This document shows positions 53,997 to 61,908 of a stretch of DNA of 64,000 nucleotides, in pieces. Origin of the DNA: Chloroflexota bacterium. GTDB lineage: Bacteria; Chloroflexota; Limnocylindria; Limnocylindrales; CSP1-4. The stretch's first letter is position 1. Each line of letters starts with the position of its first letter. The notes beneath the pieces were generated by a model. It made no database searches. It saw only the letters and a list, made by a program, of their open reading frames with translations, and was not told the origin of the DNA. The translations under genes were made by a program, and so were the position numbers. Where the stretch lies: contig JAKOQS010000066.1 of assembly GCA_029778235.1 (NCBI GenBank), forward strand, positions 1-64,000. Direction: 5' to 3'.

Positions 53997-54950
53997 ATGA
54001 CTGCGACGTCCGCTCCCGCCGTCGAGGTCCGCGGGCTACGCAAGTCGTTCGGTCGCCAGCTCGTCCTCGATGACATCGACCTCGCGGTCGCCGAGGGCAC
54101 CGTCTTCGCCCTTCTCGGTCCCAACGGGGCCGGCAAGACGACGGCGATCCACATCCTCTCGACGCTCATCCCGGCCGATGCCGGCGAGGTACGGGTCGCC
54201 GGCTTCGACGTCGCCCGCGAGGCCGACGCCGTCAGGCACGTCATCGGTCTCACCGGGCAGGTCTCGGCGGTGGACGGCCAGTTCACCGGCGAGGAGAACC
54301 TGCGGCTGATGGCCGATCTCGGCCATCTCGGCGCCCGGGGTCGTGGGCGGGTGGCGGAGCTGCTGGAGCGGTTCGAGCTCACGGAGGAGGCCGCGAAGCC
54401 CGCCGCGACCTACTCGGGCGGCATGCGCCGCCGCCTCGACCTTGCGATGACCCTGGTCGGCGAACCGAGGATCATCTTCCTCGACGAGCCGACCACCGGC
54501 CTCGACCCGCGCAGCCGGCGGGTGATGTGGGGCATCGTGCGCGACCTCGTGGCCGACGGCGTCACGATCTTCCTGACGACGCAGTACCTCGAGGAGGCGG
54601 ATCGGCTCGCGACCCGCATCGCGCTCCTCGACGGCGGCCGGGTGATCGCCGAGGGCACGCCGGCCGAGCTGAAGCGGCTCGTTCCCGGCGGGAGCGTCCG
54701 GCTCGAGTTCGATGACCCCGGGACGCTCGATCGCGCGGCGGCACTGCTGCCGCATGGATCCAGGGATGAGCAGGGACTGGCGCTCGAGGTGCCCAACGAC
54801 GGCGGAGTCCACGCGGTCCGGGCGCTGCTCGACCGCCTCGAAGCGGGTTCGATCGAAATCGACTCGCTGTCCGTCCGGCCCACGGACCTCGACGACGTCT
54901 TCCTGAACCTCACCGGATCGCACGGTGATGCGGAGGTGCCCACGCCATGA
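53997..54950 (+). CDS. ABC transporter ATP-binding protein, DrrA family
   Basis: The 317-residue ATPase has Walker A LLGPNGAGKTTAI (about 39-51), signature YSGGMRRRLDLAM, Walker B IIFLDEPTTGLDP and a C-terminal domain ending in LSVRPTDLDDVFLNLTG, which defines the daunorubicin-resistance group. It should drive drug or metabolite export with the permease downstream, which it overlaps as ATGA. Substrate unknown. Confidence 0.9.
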   Translation: MTATSAPAVEVRGLRKSFGRQLVLDDIDLAVAEGTVFALLGPNGAGKTTAIHILSTLIPADAGEVRVAGFDVAREADAVRHVIGLTGQVSAVDGQFTGEENLRLMADLGHLGARGRGRVAELLERFELTEEAAKPAATYSGGMRRRLDLAMTLVGEPRIIFLDEPTTGLDPRSRRVMWGIVRDLVADGVTIFLTTQYLEEADRLATRIALLDGGRVIAEGTPAELKRLVPGGSVRLEFDDPGTLDRAAALLPHGSRDEQGLALEVPNDGGVHAVRALLDRLEAGSIEIDSLSVRPTDLDDVFLNLTGSHGDAEVPTP

Positions 54951-55750
54951 ACGGACACGTGCTGACGGACGCGACGACGATGGTGCGTCGGAGCCTGCGC
55001 CGGATGCGCCGCTACCCGTCGCTCACGGTCTTCATCGCCGCCATCCCGGTGGTCCTGCTGCTGCTCTTCGTGTTCGTCTTCGGGGGGACGATGGGGGCCG
55101 GCCTCGGTGGCCTGGCCGCCGGCTCCGACGACCGGGCAGAGTACGTGGCCTACGTCGTGCCGGGCATCCTCCTGCTGACCGCCGCCGGCGCCGCCCAGGG
55201 GACTGCGATCACCGTCTCCATGGACATGACCCAGGGGATCGTCGCCCGGTTCCGGACGATGGCGATCTCGCGGGGCTCCGTCCTCGCGGGCCACGTGATC
55301 GGCAGTGTCATCCAGACCCTGCTCGCGCTGGCGCTGGTCGTCGTCGTGGCCGTCGTGATCGGGTTCCGTCCGACCACCGGCCCGGCCTCCTGGGTGCTGG
55401 CCGGCGGACTGCTCGTGCTCACCGCGGCGGCCATCGGCTGGCTGTCGGTCGCGCTCGGGCTCGTGACCGACAGCGTCGAGACCGCGAGCAACCTGCCCAT
55501 GGTCTTCATGCTGCTGCTGTTCCTGAGCTCGGCCTTCGTGCCGTCAGCGTCGATGCCGGAGCCGCTCCGCTGGTTCGCGGAGCACCAGCCGTTCACGCCG
55601 ATCGTGGAGACGCTGCGCGGCCTGCTCCTCGGCGTCCCGAGCGGCGACAGCGGGCCGGTGGCGGTCGCCTGGTGCGTCCTGATCTCGGTCGTCGGGTACC
55701 TCTGGGCCCGCCGGCTCTACGACCGCGTGCCAGCACGCGTGGGCGGGTGA
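54947..55750 (+). CDS. ABC-2 type permease, DrrB family
   Basis: The 267-residue membrane protein has six transmembrane segments. It carries the ABC-2 motif in the last third (LRWFAEHQPFTPIVETLRGLLLG), the RFRTMAISRGSVLAGHV loop and an N-terminal LRRMRRYPSL amphipathic helix. It forms the channel for the DrrA-like ATPase. It converges with the acyl-CoA ligase gene after 24 bp. Confidence 0.88.
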   Translation: MNGHVLTDATTMVRRSLRRMRRYPSLTVFIAAIPVVLLLLFVFVFGGTMGAGLGGLAAGSDDRAEYVAYVVPGILLLTAAGAAQGTAITVSMDMTQGIVARFRTMAISRGSVLAGHVIGSVIQTLLALALVVVVAVVIGFRPTTGPASWVLAGGLLVLTAAAIGWLSVALGLVTDSVETASNLPMVFMLLLFLSSAFVPSASMPEPLRWFAEHQPFTPIVETLRGLLLGVPSGDSGPVAVAWCVLISVVGYLWARRLYDRVPARVGG

Positions 55751-55774
55751 CCCCCCTGCGTGCCGCCGCGGCGG

Positions 55775-57460
55775 TCACGCCCCCTCCGTGACCGGGAGCG
55801 GGGCGTCGGCGACTGCCCAGGCGCGCACCTGGTCGCGCTTCACCTTGAGGGTGTGCGTCCGGGGGAAGTCGTCGTCCGGCCAGAGCCGCCAGGCGGCGAC
55901 GCGCTGGCTCATGCCCAGCGTCGCGTTCGCACGCTTGACGGCGGCATCGACCTCGGCGCGGAGCGCGGCCGGGTCCCGCATCCGCGAGGGCTGGGCCGCC
56001 GGGACGTCGCCCGCCTGCGGGATGCGCGCGAGGCCCGGGGCGAGCACCACCGCCTCGATGCGGCCCGGGACCGTCTCCACGACCACCGAATCCCGGACGC
56101 CCGCGACCCGCAGCGCGTTCTCGATGTCCTCCGGGTACACGTTGAAGCCGTTGGGCAGCACGATGATGTCCTTCGTGCGGCCCATGAGGATGAGCCGGCC
56201 CTCGTCGTCGAAGCGGCCGATGTCCCCGGTGCGGTACCACCCGTCCTCGGTCATCGCCGCGGCCGTCCCGGTCGGGTCGTCCCAGTAGCCCTTGAAGAGC
56301 TGCGGGCCGCGGAGGAGGATCTCGCCGTCCTCGGCCAGTCGGCACTCACCGGGCGGCTGCGCGCGGCCCACCGTCCCCGGCCGGTGGTCCTGGCGCGTGT
56401 TGCAGGTGCCGAAGCCGGACTCGGTGGAGCCGTAGCCCTGGATCACGACGACCCCGATGTCCTCCCACGCCTGCTGGAGTGCGGGCGGCAGGAAAGCCGC
56501 CGTGCACACGACCAGGCGGAGCTCGCCGCCCAGACCCTCGTGCACGCGACGGAACATCCGGCGGCGGACCGGATACGGCAGGCGCCGGGCCACGCCGCGC
56601 ATGCGGTGGAACGTCTCCGCCCGGCCCGACTTCTCGGCCTCGCGCTCGATGGTCTGCCAGATCAGGTCGAGGACCTGGGGCACGAAGATCATCGCGGTTA
56701 CCCGCCGCTCGCGGATGGCCTCGAAGATCACCCGGGGGTTGCGGCTGCGCACGTAGAGCACGCTCGCCCCGACGTCGAGCACGTAGAAGGTGCCGATCGC
56801 CTGCTCCAGGAGGTGCGACAGCGGCAGCAGCGAGACCGTCCGGTGCTCCATCTCGGGGAGGATCCGGTGGCAGAGGGCCACCGACGCGAGCACGTTGTCG
56901 TGGGCGAGCATCACGCCCTTGGGCGTCCCCGTCGTGCCGGAGGTGTAGACCAGCTCCCAGATCTCGTCCGGGCGCGGCTTCTCCCAGGCGGCGACCTGGG
57001 CGTCCACGTCGTGCGGGATCGCCGCGCCGGGCTCGCCGGCGAGGGCCTCGACGGTCGTCGTGGGGAAGTGCTCGAGGCCGGCGTCGCGCGGGTCGGGGGC
57101 GTCGCGGCCGGTGCCGAGGGCGAGGTGCTTCGCGCCCGAGCTGGCGACGATCCGGGCGATGGCGTCGGGCGCCATGCGCAGGTCGAGCGGCACGAGCACC
57201 AGCCGGGCCATCATCGCGCCGAAGTAGACGGCGGGGAGCTCGGGCATGGACGGCGACCAGGTGAGGAGGCGGTCGCCGGGCTGGAGCCCGAGGGCCCGGA
57301 GCCGCCACGCCGCCAGGCGCGAGCGGTGCAGGAGGTCGGCGTACGTCCACTCGACGAGTGTCCCGTCGTCGCGGCGGAGCGCCAGCGACGGGCGCGCGGC
57401 ATACCGCGCGCAGGCCTTCTCGATGAGGTCGACGATCGTGGTCGGCGCGCTCGCGGTCAT
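55775..57460 (-). CDS. AMP-dependent acyl-CoA synthetase/ligase
   Basis: The 561-residue adenylate-forming enzyme has the P-loop YTSGTTGTPKGVML (about 170-183), VIQGYGSTESGFG, DGWYRTGDIGRFDDEGRL and GRTKDIIVLPNGFNVYPEDIE motifs, and a C-terminal catalytic lysine in HTLKVKRDQV. It activates a carboxylic acid through an acyl-AMP; long-chain fatty acids are likely but the substrate is not fixed by motif. The ATG at 57458-57460 has GGGAG upstream. Confidence 0.9.
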   Translation of the reverse strand: MTASAPTTIVDLIEKACARYAARPSLALRRDDGTLVEWTYADLLHRSRLAAWRLRALGLQPGDRLLTWSPSMPELPAVYFGAMMARLVLVPLDLRMAPDAIARIVASSGAKHLALGTGRDAPDPRDAGLEHFPTTTVEALAGEPGAAIPHDVDAQVAAWEKPRPDEIWELVYTSGTTGTPKGVMLAHDNVLASVALCHRILPEMEHRTVSLLPLSHLLEQAIGTFYVLDVGASVLYVRSRNPRVIFEAIRERRVTAMIFVPQVLDLIWQTIEREAEKSGRAETFHRMRGVARRLPYPVRRRMFRRVHEGLGGELRLVVCTAAFLPPALQQAWEDIGVVVIQGYGSTESGFGTCNTRQDHRPGTVGRAQPPGECRLAEDGEILLRGPQLFKGYWDDPTGTAAAMTEDGWYRTGDIGRFDDEGRLILMGRTKDIIVLPNGFNVYPEDIENALRVAGVRDSVVVETVPGRIEAVVLAPGLARIPQAGDVPAAQPSRMRDPAALRAEVDAAVKRANATLGMSQRVAAWRLWPDDDFPRTHTLKVKRDQVRAWAVADAPLPVTEGA

Positions 57461-57519
57461 CGGCGACTCCCGTGTGACGCCGCGGCCGCTGCGATGGCGG
57501 TCCCGGCCCGGCACCGGCG

Positions 57520-57525
57520 ATGGTA
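57520..57525 (-). promoter_or_regulatory. Candidate -10 element (TACCAT) for the acyl-CoA ligase gene
   Basis: The minus strand reads GCGTACCATC, giving a leader of about 55 nt. Confidence 0.4.
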
Positions 57526-57539
57526 CGCACCGCGTGAAG

Positions 57540-57574
57540 CCCGTCCGACAGGGCCGAACGTCCTGCCGGACGGG
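57540..57574. promoter_or_regulatory. Inverted repeat between divergent acyl-CoA ligase and cupin genes
   Basis: Arms CCCGTCCGACAGG and CCTGCCGGACGGG match at 12 of 13 positions around a 9-nt centre. It lies about 20 bp upstream of the acyl-CoA ligase -10 box and 30 bp before the cupin start, which fits a shared operator better than a terminator. Confidence 0.45.
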
Positions 57575-57605
57575 CGGGCCTCGACGGACGCGACAGAATC
57601 GGGCC

Positions 57606-57953
57606 ATGGACGAGCACGCATCCGAGCGCACGGACGACCTCGTCGCCGCCGCGCACGTCCCCGACCGGGGGATCCTCAGCCAGACGATCTCGGACGCGGA
57701 TGGCGTCCGAGTCGTGCTGTTCGGCTTCGCCGCGGGAGAGGAGCTCTCCGAGCACACGTCCGCCCGGGCCGCGATCCTCGAGATCGTGGCGGGGACGGCC
57801 GACCTGGTGGTCGGTGGCGAGCGGTTCGCCGGCCGGCCCGGCACGTGGGTGCGGATGCCGCCGCGGATGCCGCACTCGGTCCACGCGACCTCGCCGCTGG
57901 TGCTCCTGCTCACGCTCCTGCCCGAGCGCGACGAGGGCACGGGCACCGCCTGA
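57606..57953 (+). CDS. Small cupin-domain protein
   Basis: The 115-residue protein is a single cupin barrel. Motif 1 is degenerate (EHTSARAAILEIVAGTADLVVGG, with one His) and motif 2 is PGTWVRMPPRMPHSVHA. Metal binding by His in both motifs is likely. ATG at 57606. No downstream gene is cotranscribed. Function unknown; possibly a sensor or small-molecule isomerase. Confidence 0.75.
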   Translation: MDEHASERTDDLVAAAHVPDRGILSQTISDADGVRVVLFGFAAGEELSEHTSARAAILEIVAGTADLVVGGERFAGRPGTWVRMPPRMPHSVHATSPLVLLLTLLPERDEGTGTA

Positions 57954-58061
57954 GCCGGACTGTCGCGGCCGGGGGCGGCACGCGGGACGCCGCAGGGAGG
58001 AGATCGTGCCCGGGCGCCCGGCCGTCTGCCGCCGGGTGCCGGCCGCCGGGTGCCGCCACCG

Positions 58062-58081
58062 GGCCCGCCGTGCGGCGGGCC
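58062..58081 (+). terminator. Terminator-like hairpin between converging genes
   Basis: A perfect 8-bp inverted repeat GGCCCGCC/GGCGGGCC with a GTGC tetraloop follows the cupin gene and abuts the lipoprotein gene stop at 58086. A 14-bp tandem repeat (GCCGCCGGGTGCCG twice) lies just before it at 58028-58055. Confidence 0.4.
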
Positions 58082-58085
58082 TCGG

Positions 58086-58649
58086 TCAGCTCGGCTGGAT
58101 CGGGACGGGGATCCCGAACCCGTCGAGGAGGACCATCAGGCGCCGACCGGCCTCGGGGTCGGGCGCCGCCGCCTCGGACCACGACGAGAAGACGACCGTG
58201 GAGCCGAGGAGCCGCAGGGCGAACCGCGCGTCGGACGGGAACTGGACGCGGCCGGGGCCCGTGGCGAGATAGGCGGCCATCTCCCGTGCCGCGGCGTATG
58301 CCGCCTGCGCGTCGCCGAGGTCGTAGACGACGATCCTTCCCTGTCCCGGGTCGTCCGGCAGGACAGCTCGGAGGACGATCCGCGGCGCGGCGGCCAGCCC
58401 CGCCGTCTCCGCCGGGCGGAACGGGGCCTCCTCGTCCACGAGCGAGATCCCCGCGGCCCGCAGCGTCCCTTCGAGCTGGACCCGCGTCGCCTGCATGGGC
58501 GCGCTCACCGACGGTGCGGGCGTCTCGCCGGTGGGCGCCGGTGGCGGCGCGAGCCCCGCGCCCCAGCAGCCCGCGAGGAGCAGGGCGGACGCGAGCGCGA
58601 GCCCTGCCGCACCGACGGTCCCGCGCGAGGCGCGCCTCCCGCGGCTCAC
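58086..58649 (-). CDS. Small lipoprotein, hypothetical
   Basis: The 187-residue product has an N-terminal basic region, a hydrophobic stretch and the lipobox LLAGC near residue 25, followed by a Pro-rich spacer. The remaining globular domain (about 50-187) has no recognised family, although it shows a RFALRLLGSTVVFSSWS core typical of small beta/alpha folds. The GTG start overlaps the HIT gene stop (GTGA). Confidence 0.6.
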   Translation of the reverse strand: MSRGRRASRGTVGAAGLALASALLLAGCWGAGLAPPPAPTGETPAPSVSAPMQATRVQLEGTLRAAGISLVDEEAPFRPAETAGLAAAPRIVLRAVLPDDPGQGRIVVYDLGDAQAAYAAAREMAAYLATGPGRVQFPSDARFALRLLGSTVVFSSWSEAAAPDPEAGRRLMVLLDGFGIPVPIQPS

Positions 58650-58993
58650 CCGGGGGGCCAGGCGAGGTCGCGGCCGCCGAGGAGGTGGAAGTGAAGGTGG
58701 TCCACCGACTGGCCGGCGGCGCGGCCGTGGTTGGCGACGATCCGGTAGCCCTCGGCCTCGATCCCTTCGTCGCGGGCGATCTCCGCGGCGACGGCGAAGA
58801 TCCGGCCAAGCAGGGCGGCGTCGCCGTCGGTCAGGTCCGCCAGCGACGCGACGTGGCGGCGCGGCATGACCAGCACATGCGTGGGCGCCTGGGGGGCGAT
58901 GTCGCGGATCGCGAGGACCTGGTCGTCCTCCCGGACCTTCGTGGAGGGGATCCCGCCGGCCACGATCCGGCAGAAGAGACACGTCTCGGTCAT
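58646..58993 (-). CDS. HIT family protein (histidine triad)
   Basis: The 115-residue nucleotide hydrolase carries the triad HLHFHLL near 102-108 and an N-terminal CLFCRI zinc-type pair. The ATG at 58991-58993 has AGG 6 nt upstream; the ATG at 58997-58999 has almost no spacing to the Shine-Dalgarno. HIT proteins cleave adenosine nucleotide conjugates. It overlaps the lipoprotein gene by four bases. In Gram-positive genomes it commonly lies between prmA and rpsU, as here. Confidence 0.93.
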   Translation of the reverse strand: MTETCLFCRIVAGGIPSTKVREDDQVLAIRDIAPQAPTHVLVMPRRHVASLADLTDGDAALLGRIFAVAAEIARDEGIEAEGYRIVANHGRAAGQSVDHLHFHLLGGRDLAWPPG

Positions 58994-59103
58994 GGTCATC
59001 CTCGACGCTGGGTGAGCCGCGGGGACCGCGTCATCGTGCCGCATCCGCCGCCGGCGCGCAGCGGACCGGGTGCGCTGCTGCCGTCGCCCGGTCCCGGGCA
59101 GCG

Positions 59104-59160
59104 GCGAGCCCGGTCGCTGGCCGCCGCGAGCCCGGTCGCGGGCCGCCGCGAGCCTGTCGG
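59104..59160. repeat. 22-bp tandem repeat
   Basis: The unit GCGAGCCCGGTCGCNGGCCG plus CC occurs twice (59104-59125, 59126-59147) and partially a third time (59148-59160). It lies in the 175-bp gap between the HIT gene start and the end of the DUF2269-like gene. No gene uses it. Confidence 0.7.
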
Positions 59161-59168
59161 GGCCCGCG

Positions 59169-59654
59169 TCACCACAGCTGCGGCTTGGAGCTCATGAGGA
59201 ACGCGATGAGGCCCACGGCGGCCGCCATCGCGTACGAGACGTACCGCTGCCGGCGCGCGCGATCGCGCCAGCGCCGGTCCGCGGCCTCCGCCTCCGGCCC
59301 GGTCTGGGGCCCGGACCGGTCGATCAGGCGGCGCAGGTTCGGCCGCTGGATGACGTATGCCACGACGAGGACGATCGCGTAGACCGACAGAGCGGCGAGG
59401 AGCCACGGCTGCTCGAGCATCCGCTCCCCGAGCACGACCAGCATCGCGATCCCGGTCGCGGCGAGGCCCGCCCCGATGATCACGGTCCCGTTGCTCTGCA
59501 GCCAGAGGAGGCCGCGGACCGTCCGGCCGTTCGCCTCGGCCCGGCGGCGGCCGCGGAGCGTGAACGGCAGGACGAGGCTGGGGATGAGGAGCGAGATGGC
59601 GAGCAGGACGTGCGTCGCGAGGATCACGGGGAAGAGCTGCGCGAGGCCGGTCAT
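59169..59654 (-). CDS. Integral membrane protein, DUF2269-like
   Basis: The 161-residue protein has four hydrophobic segments (about residues 8-32, 53-75, 84-105 and 141-160). The first begins FPVILATHVLLAISLL, as expected for a small heme-copper-type or DUF2269 membrane domain. No binding residues are clear. It overlaps prmA by ATGA and lies between prmA and the HIT gene. Confidence 0.6.
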   Translation of the reverse strand: MTGLAQLFPVILATHVLLAISLLIPSLVLPFTLRGRRRAEANGRTVRGLLWLQSNGTVIIGAGLAATGIAMLVVLGERMLEQPWLLAALSVYAIVLVVAYVIQRPNLRRLIDRSGPQTGPEAEAADRRWRDRARRQRYVSYAMAAAVGLIAFLMSSKPQLW

Positions 59655-60697
59655 CGGGCGCTCCGATGCGCCTCCGGCCGCGTGATGTCCAGCGCGACCC
59701 AGTCGCCCTCGGACGCGCGGTCCACCACCTCGAGCCCGACGTCGGCGAAGGCCGTGCGCACCTCGCCCTCCCGGTCCACGAAGATCCCGGAGGCCAGCAG
59801 GCGGCCGCCGGGCCGCACGGCGGCGGCGAGGCCCGGTCCGAGCGCCACGAGGACACCGGCGATGAGGTTGGCGAGCACGAGATCGAACGGCCCACCGGCG
59901 GCCGGCAGGCTCCCCTGCCGGGCGCGGACCCGCCGCGCGACGTGGTTGCGACGGGCGTTCGCGACGGTCGCCTCGACGGCGATCGGGTCCGTGTCGACGC
60001 CCACGACGCGTGCCGCGCCCAGCCGGGCGGCCACGATCCCCAGGATCCCGGACCCGCAGCCCACGTCGAGGACCCGCGCCGGGCCCCCCGCGTCCCCGCC
60101 GCCACGGACGAGCCCCGCGTCGGCCCACCGCTCGAGGCCGGCGACGCACAGGCGGGTGGTGGGATGCAGGCCGGTCCCGAACGCCATCCCGGGGTCCAGG
60201 GCGACGACCGTCTCGCCCGGCCCGGCCCGGTGACGGCGCCACGACGGACGGATCACGATGCCGTGCCCGATCCGCATGACGCCGATGTGGCGCTTCCAGG
60301 CCTCGGCCCAGTCGGACTCGAGGACGACCCGGACCTCCACGTCGCCGATCGGCCGGAGGCCGAACGCCTGCAGGTGCCCCAGGTCGTCGCGGACGCGGCG
60401 GACGGCGGCCCGAGCGGCGGTCCGATCGCGCGCGGGGAGGTGCGCCCGGACGACAGCCGGCCGCGTGGGGTCCACGCGGGCACCGAGCCCCTCGTCCACG
60501 AGCTCGAACGCAGGCTCCACGCTCGTGCCGGCCGGCGCCACCCGGGAGAGGATCTCGCTGACGGCCTCGACGGCCTCCGGGTCCGCCACGACCGACAGCT
60601 CCAGCCATGCGCCGTCGGCGGAGGTCCCGTCGGCGAGCGCCGCGAAGGGGTCGGGGTCCGGGTCGCGCGCCGCCACCGCGGCGCCGGGGCGTGGCAT
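59651..60697 (-). CDS. prmA: Ribosomal protein L11 methyltransferase
   Basis: The 348-residue enzyme methylates L11 using SAM. The motif I segment is VLDVGCGSGILGIVAARLGA with VVGVDTDP for SAM, and LANLIAGVLVALG is the NL motif. FGTGLHPTTRLCVAGLE is the PrmA signature. The N-terminal L11-binding region is divergent and about 40 residues longer than usual. It begins 1 bp before dnaJ ends. The dnaJ-prmA pair is conserved in Gram-positives. Confidence 0.92.
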   Translation of the reverse strand: MPRPGAAVAARDPDPDPFAALADGTSADGAWLELSVVADPEAVEAVSEILSRVAPAGTSVEPAFELVDEGLGARVDPTRPAVVRAHLPARDRTAARAAVRRVRDDLGHLQAFGLRPIGDVEVRVVLESDWAEAWKRHIGVMRIGHGIVIRPSWRRHRAGPGETVVALDPGMAFGTGLHPTTRLCVAGLERWADAGLVRGGGDAGGPARVLDVGCGSGILGIVAARLGAARVVGVDTDPIAVEATVANARRNHVARRVRARQGSLPAAGGPFDLVLANLIAGVLVALGPGLAAAVRPGGRLLASGIFVDREGEVRTAFADVGLEVVDRASEGDWVALDITRPEAHRSAR

Positions 60698-61825
60698 CTA
60701 GCCCAGGGCGTCCTTCAGCCGGTCGATGATCCCGCCGGCCGCCCCACCCTTGCCCACGGGCTCGCCTGCCTCCGCCGCGAACTCCTCGAGCAGCTCGCGC
60801 TGGCGCGGGGTCATCTTCGTCGGGATCCGGACGTCCACCAGGACGTGAAGGTCGCCGCGCGCCCCGGGTCGCCGCAGGTGGGGCGCGCCCTTCCCGCGAA
60901 GCCGGATGGTGGACCCCGGCTGGGTGCCGGGCTTGACGTCGATCTCCTCCTCGCCGTCCACGGTGGGGATGCGCACCCGCGTCCCCAGCGCCGCCTGGGC
61001 GATCGAGAGCCCGAGCTCGTAGTAGAGCTCGGTCCCCTCGCGTCGCAGGGTCCGGTGCGGCGCAACGTTCACCGCGACGTAGAGGCTCCCTGCGGGCCCT
61101 CCGCGCGGGCCCACTTCGCCTTCGCCCGACAGGCGCACCTGGTGGCCGTCGTCGATGCCCGCCGGGATCGTCACCCGCAGGCGCTTGTCGCGCTGGGTGC
61201 GCCCCTCGCCGCGGCATGCCTCGCACGGGTCCTCCACCACCCGACCTTCGCCGCGGCAGCGTGGGCAGGTCGTGACGTTGATCATCTGGCCGAGCATCGT
61301 GTCCCGGACGGTCCGCACCTCGCCGCGCCCGCTGCACTGCGGACAGGTGACGGGCGTGGCGCCGGCCTTCGCACCCGAGCCGCCGCACGTCGCACAGCGG
61401 TCGAGCACCGGGAACTCGATCTCCTTCTCCGTGCCCCGGATCGCCTCCTCGAAGGTGATGCGCAGGTCGTATCGGAGGTCCGACCCGGCCGCAGGGCGCC
61501 CGCGCCTGGGTCCTGCGCCAGCGCGCCCGCCGAAGAACGCGTCGAAGATGTCCCCGAAGTCGGCGAACCCGGGGAACCCGCCCGCGCCCGCCGCGCCGCC
61601 CAGCCCGGCCTCGCCGAAGGTGTCGTACGTCCGCCGCCGCTCGGGATCGGAGAGCACCTGGTAGGCCTCGTTGATCTCCTTGAAGCGCGCGTCCGCGTCC
61701 GGGTCGGAGCTGACGTCCGGGTGCCACTGCTGGGCGAGCTTGCGGAAGGCGCGCTTGATCTCGGCGTCCGTCGCCGTGCGCTCGACGCCGAGGATCCGGT
61801 AGAGGTCCCGCTGCTGCGTGGTCAT
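60698..61825 (-). CDS. dnaJ: Chaperone DnaJ
   Basis: The 375-residue co-chaperone has a J domain (residues 1-70, HPD in QWHPDVSSD), a short Gly/Arg-rich linker, four zinc-centre repeats (CATCGGSG, CPQCSGRG, CPRCRGEG, CEACRGEG) and C-terminal substrate-binding beta domains. It stimulates DnaK. TAG stop at 60698-60700 directly abuts prmA. TAGACT lies 10 nt before the ATG, so a nearly leaderless message is possible. Confidence 0.96.
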   Translation of the reverse strand: MTTQQRDLYRILGVERTATDAEIKRAFRKLAQQWHPDVSSDPDADARFKEINEAYQVLSDPERRRTYDTFGEAGLGGAAGAGGFPGFADFGDIFDAFFGGRAGAGPRRGRPAAGSDLRYDLRITFEEAIRGTEKEIEFPVLDRCATCGGSGAKAGATPVTCPQCSGRGEVRTVRDTMLGQMINVTTCPRCRGEGRVVEDPCEACRGEGRTQRDKRLRVTIPAGIDDGHQVRLSGEGEVGPRGGPAGSLYVAVNVAPHRTLRREGTELYYELGLSIAQAALGTRVRIPTVDGEEEIDVKPGTQPGSTIRLRGKGAPHLRRPGARGDLHVLVDVRIPTKMTPRQRELLEEFAAEAGEPVGKGGAAGGIIDRLKDALG

Positions 61826-61835
61826 GGGCGGGTGA

Positions 61836-61841
61836 AGTCTA
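61836..61841 (-). promoter_or_regulatory. Candidate -10 element (TAGACT) for dnaJ-prmA
   Basis: The minus strand reads GTAGACTTC, 10 nt before the dnaJ ATG. No CIRCE element or HAIR-type repeat was seen in the 83-bp gap. Confidence 0.4.
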
Positions 61842-61908
61842 CGGGAGCGCGCCCGAGCGGTCAGGCGGGCCGTCCGTCCGGGCCGCGGCGATGGTCTGCC
61901 GCGATACG

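Noticed and set aside
61826..61908. CIRCE or HAIR heat-shock element before dnaJ
   Set aside because: No 9-bp inverted repeat of the CIRCE type was found in the divergent gap.
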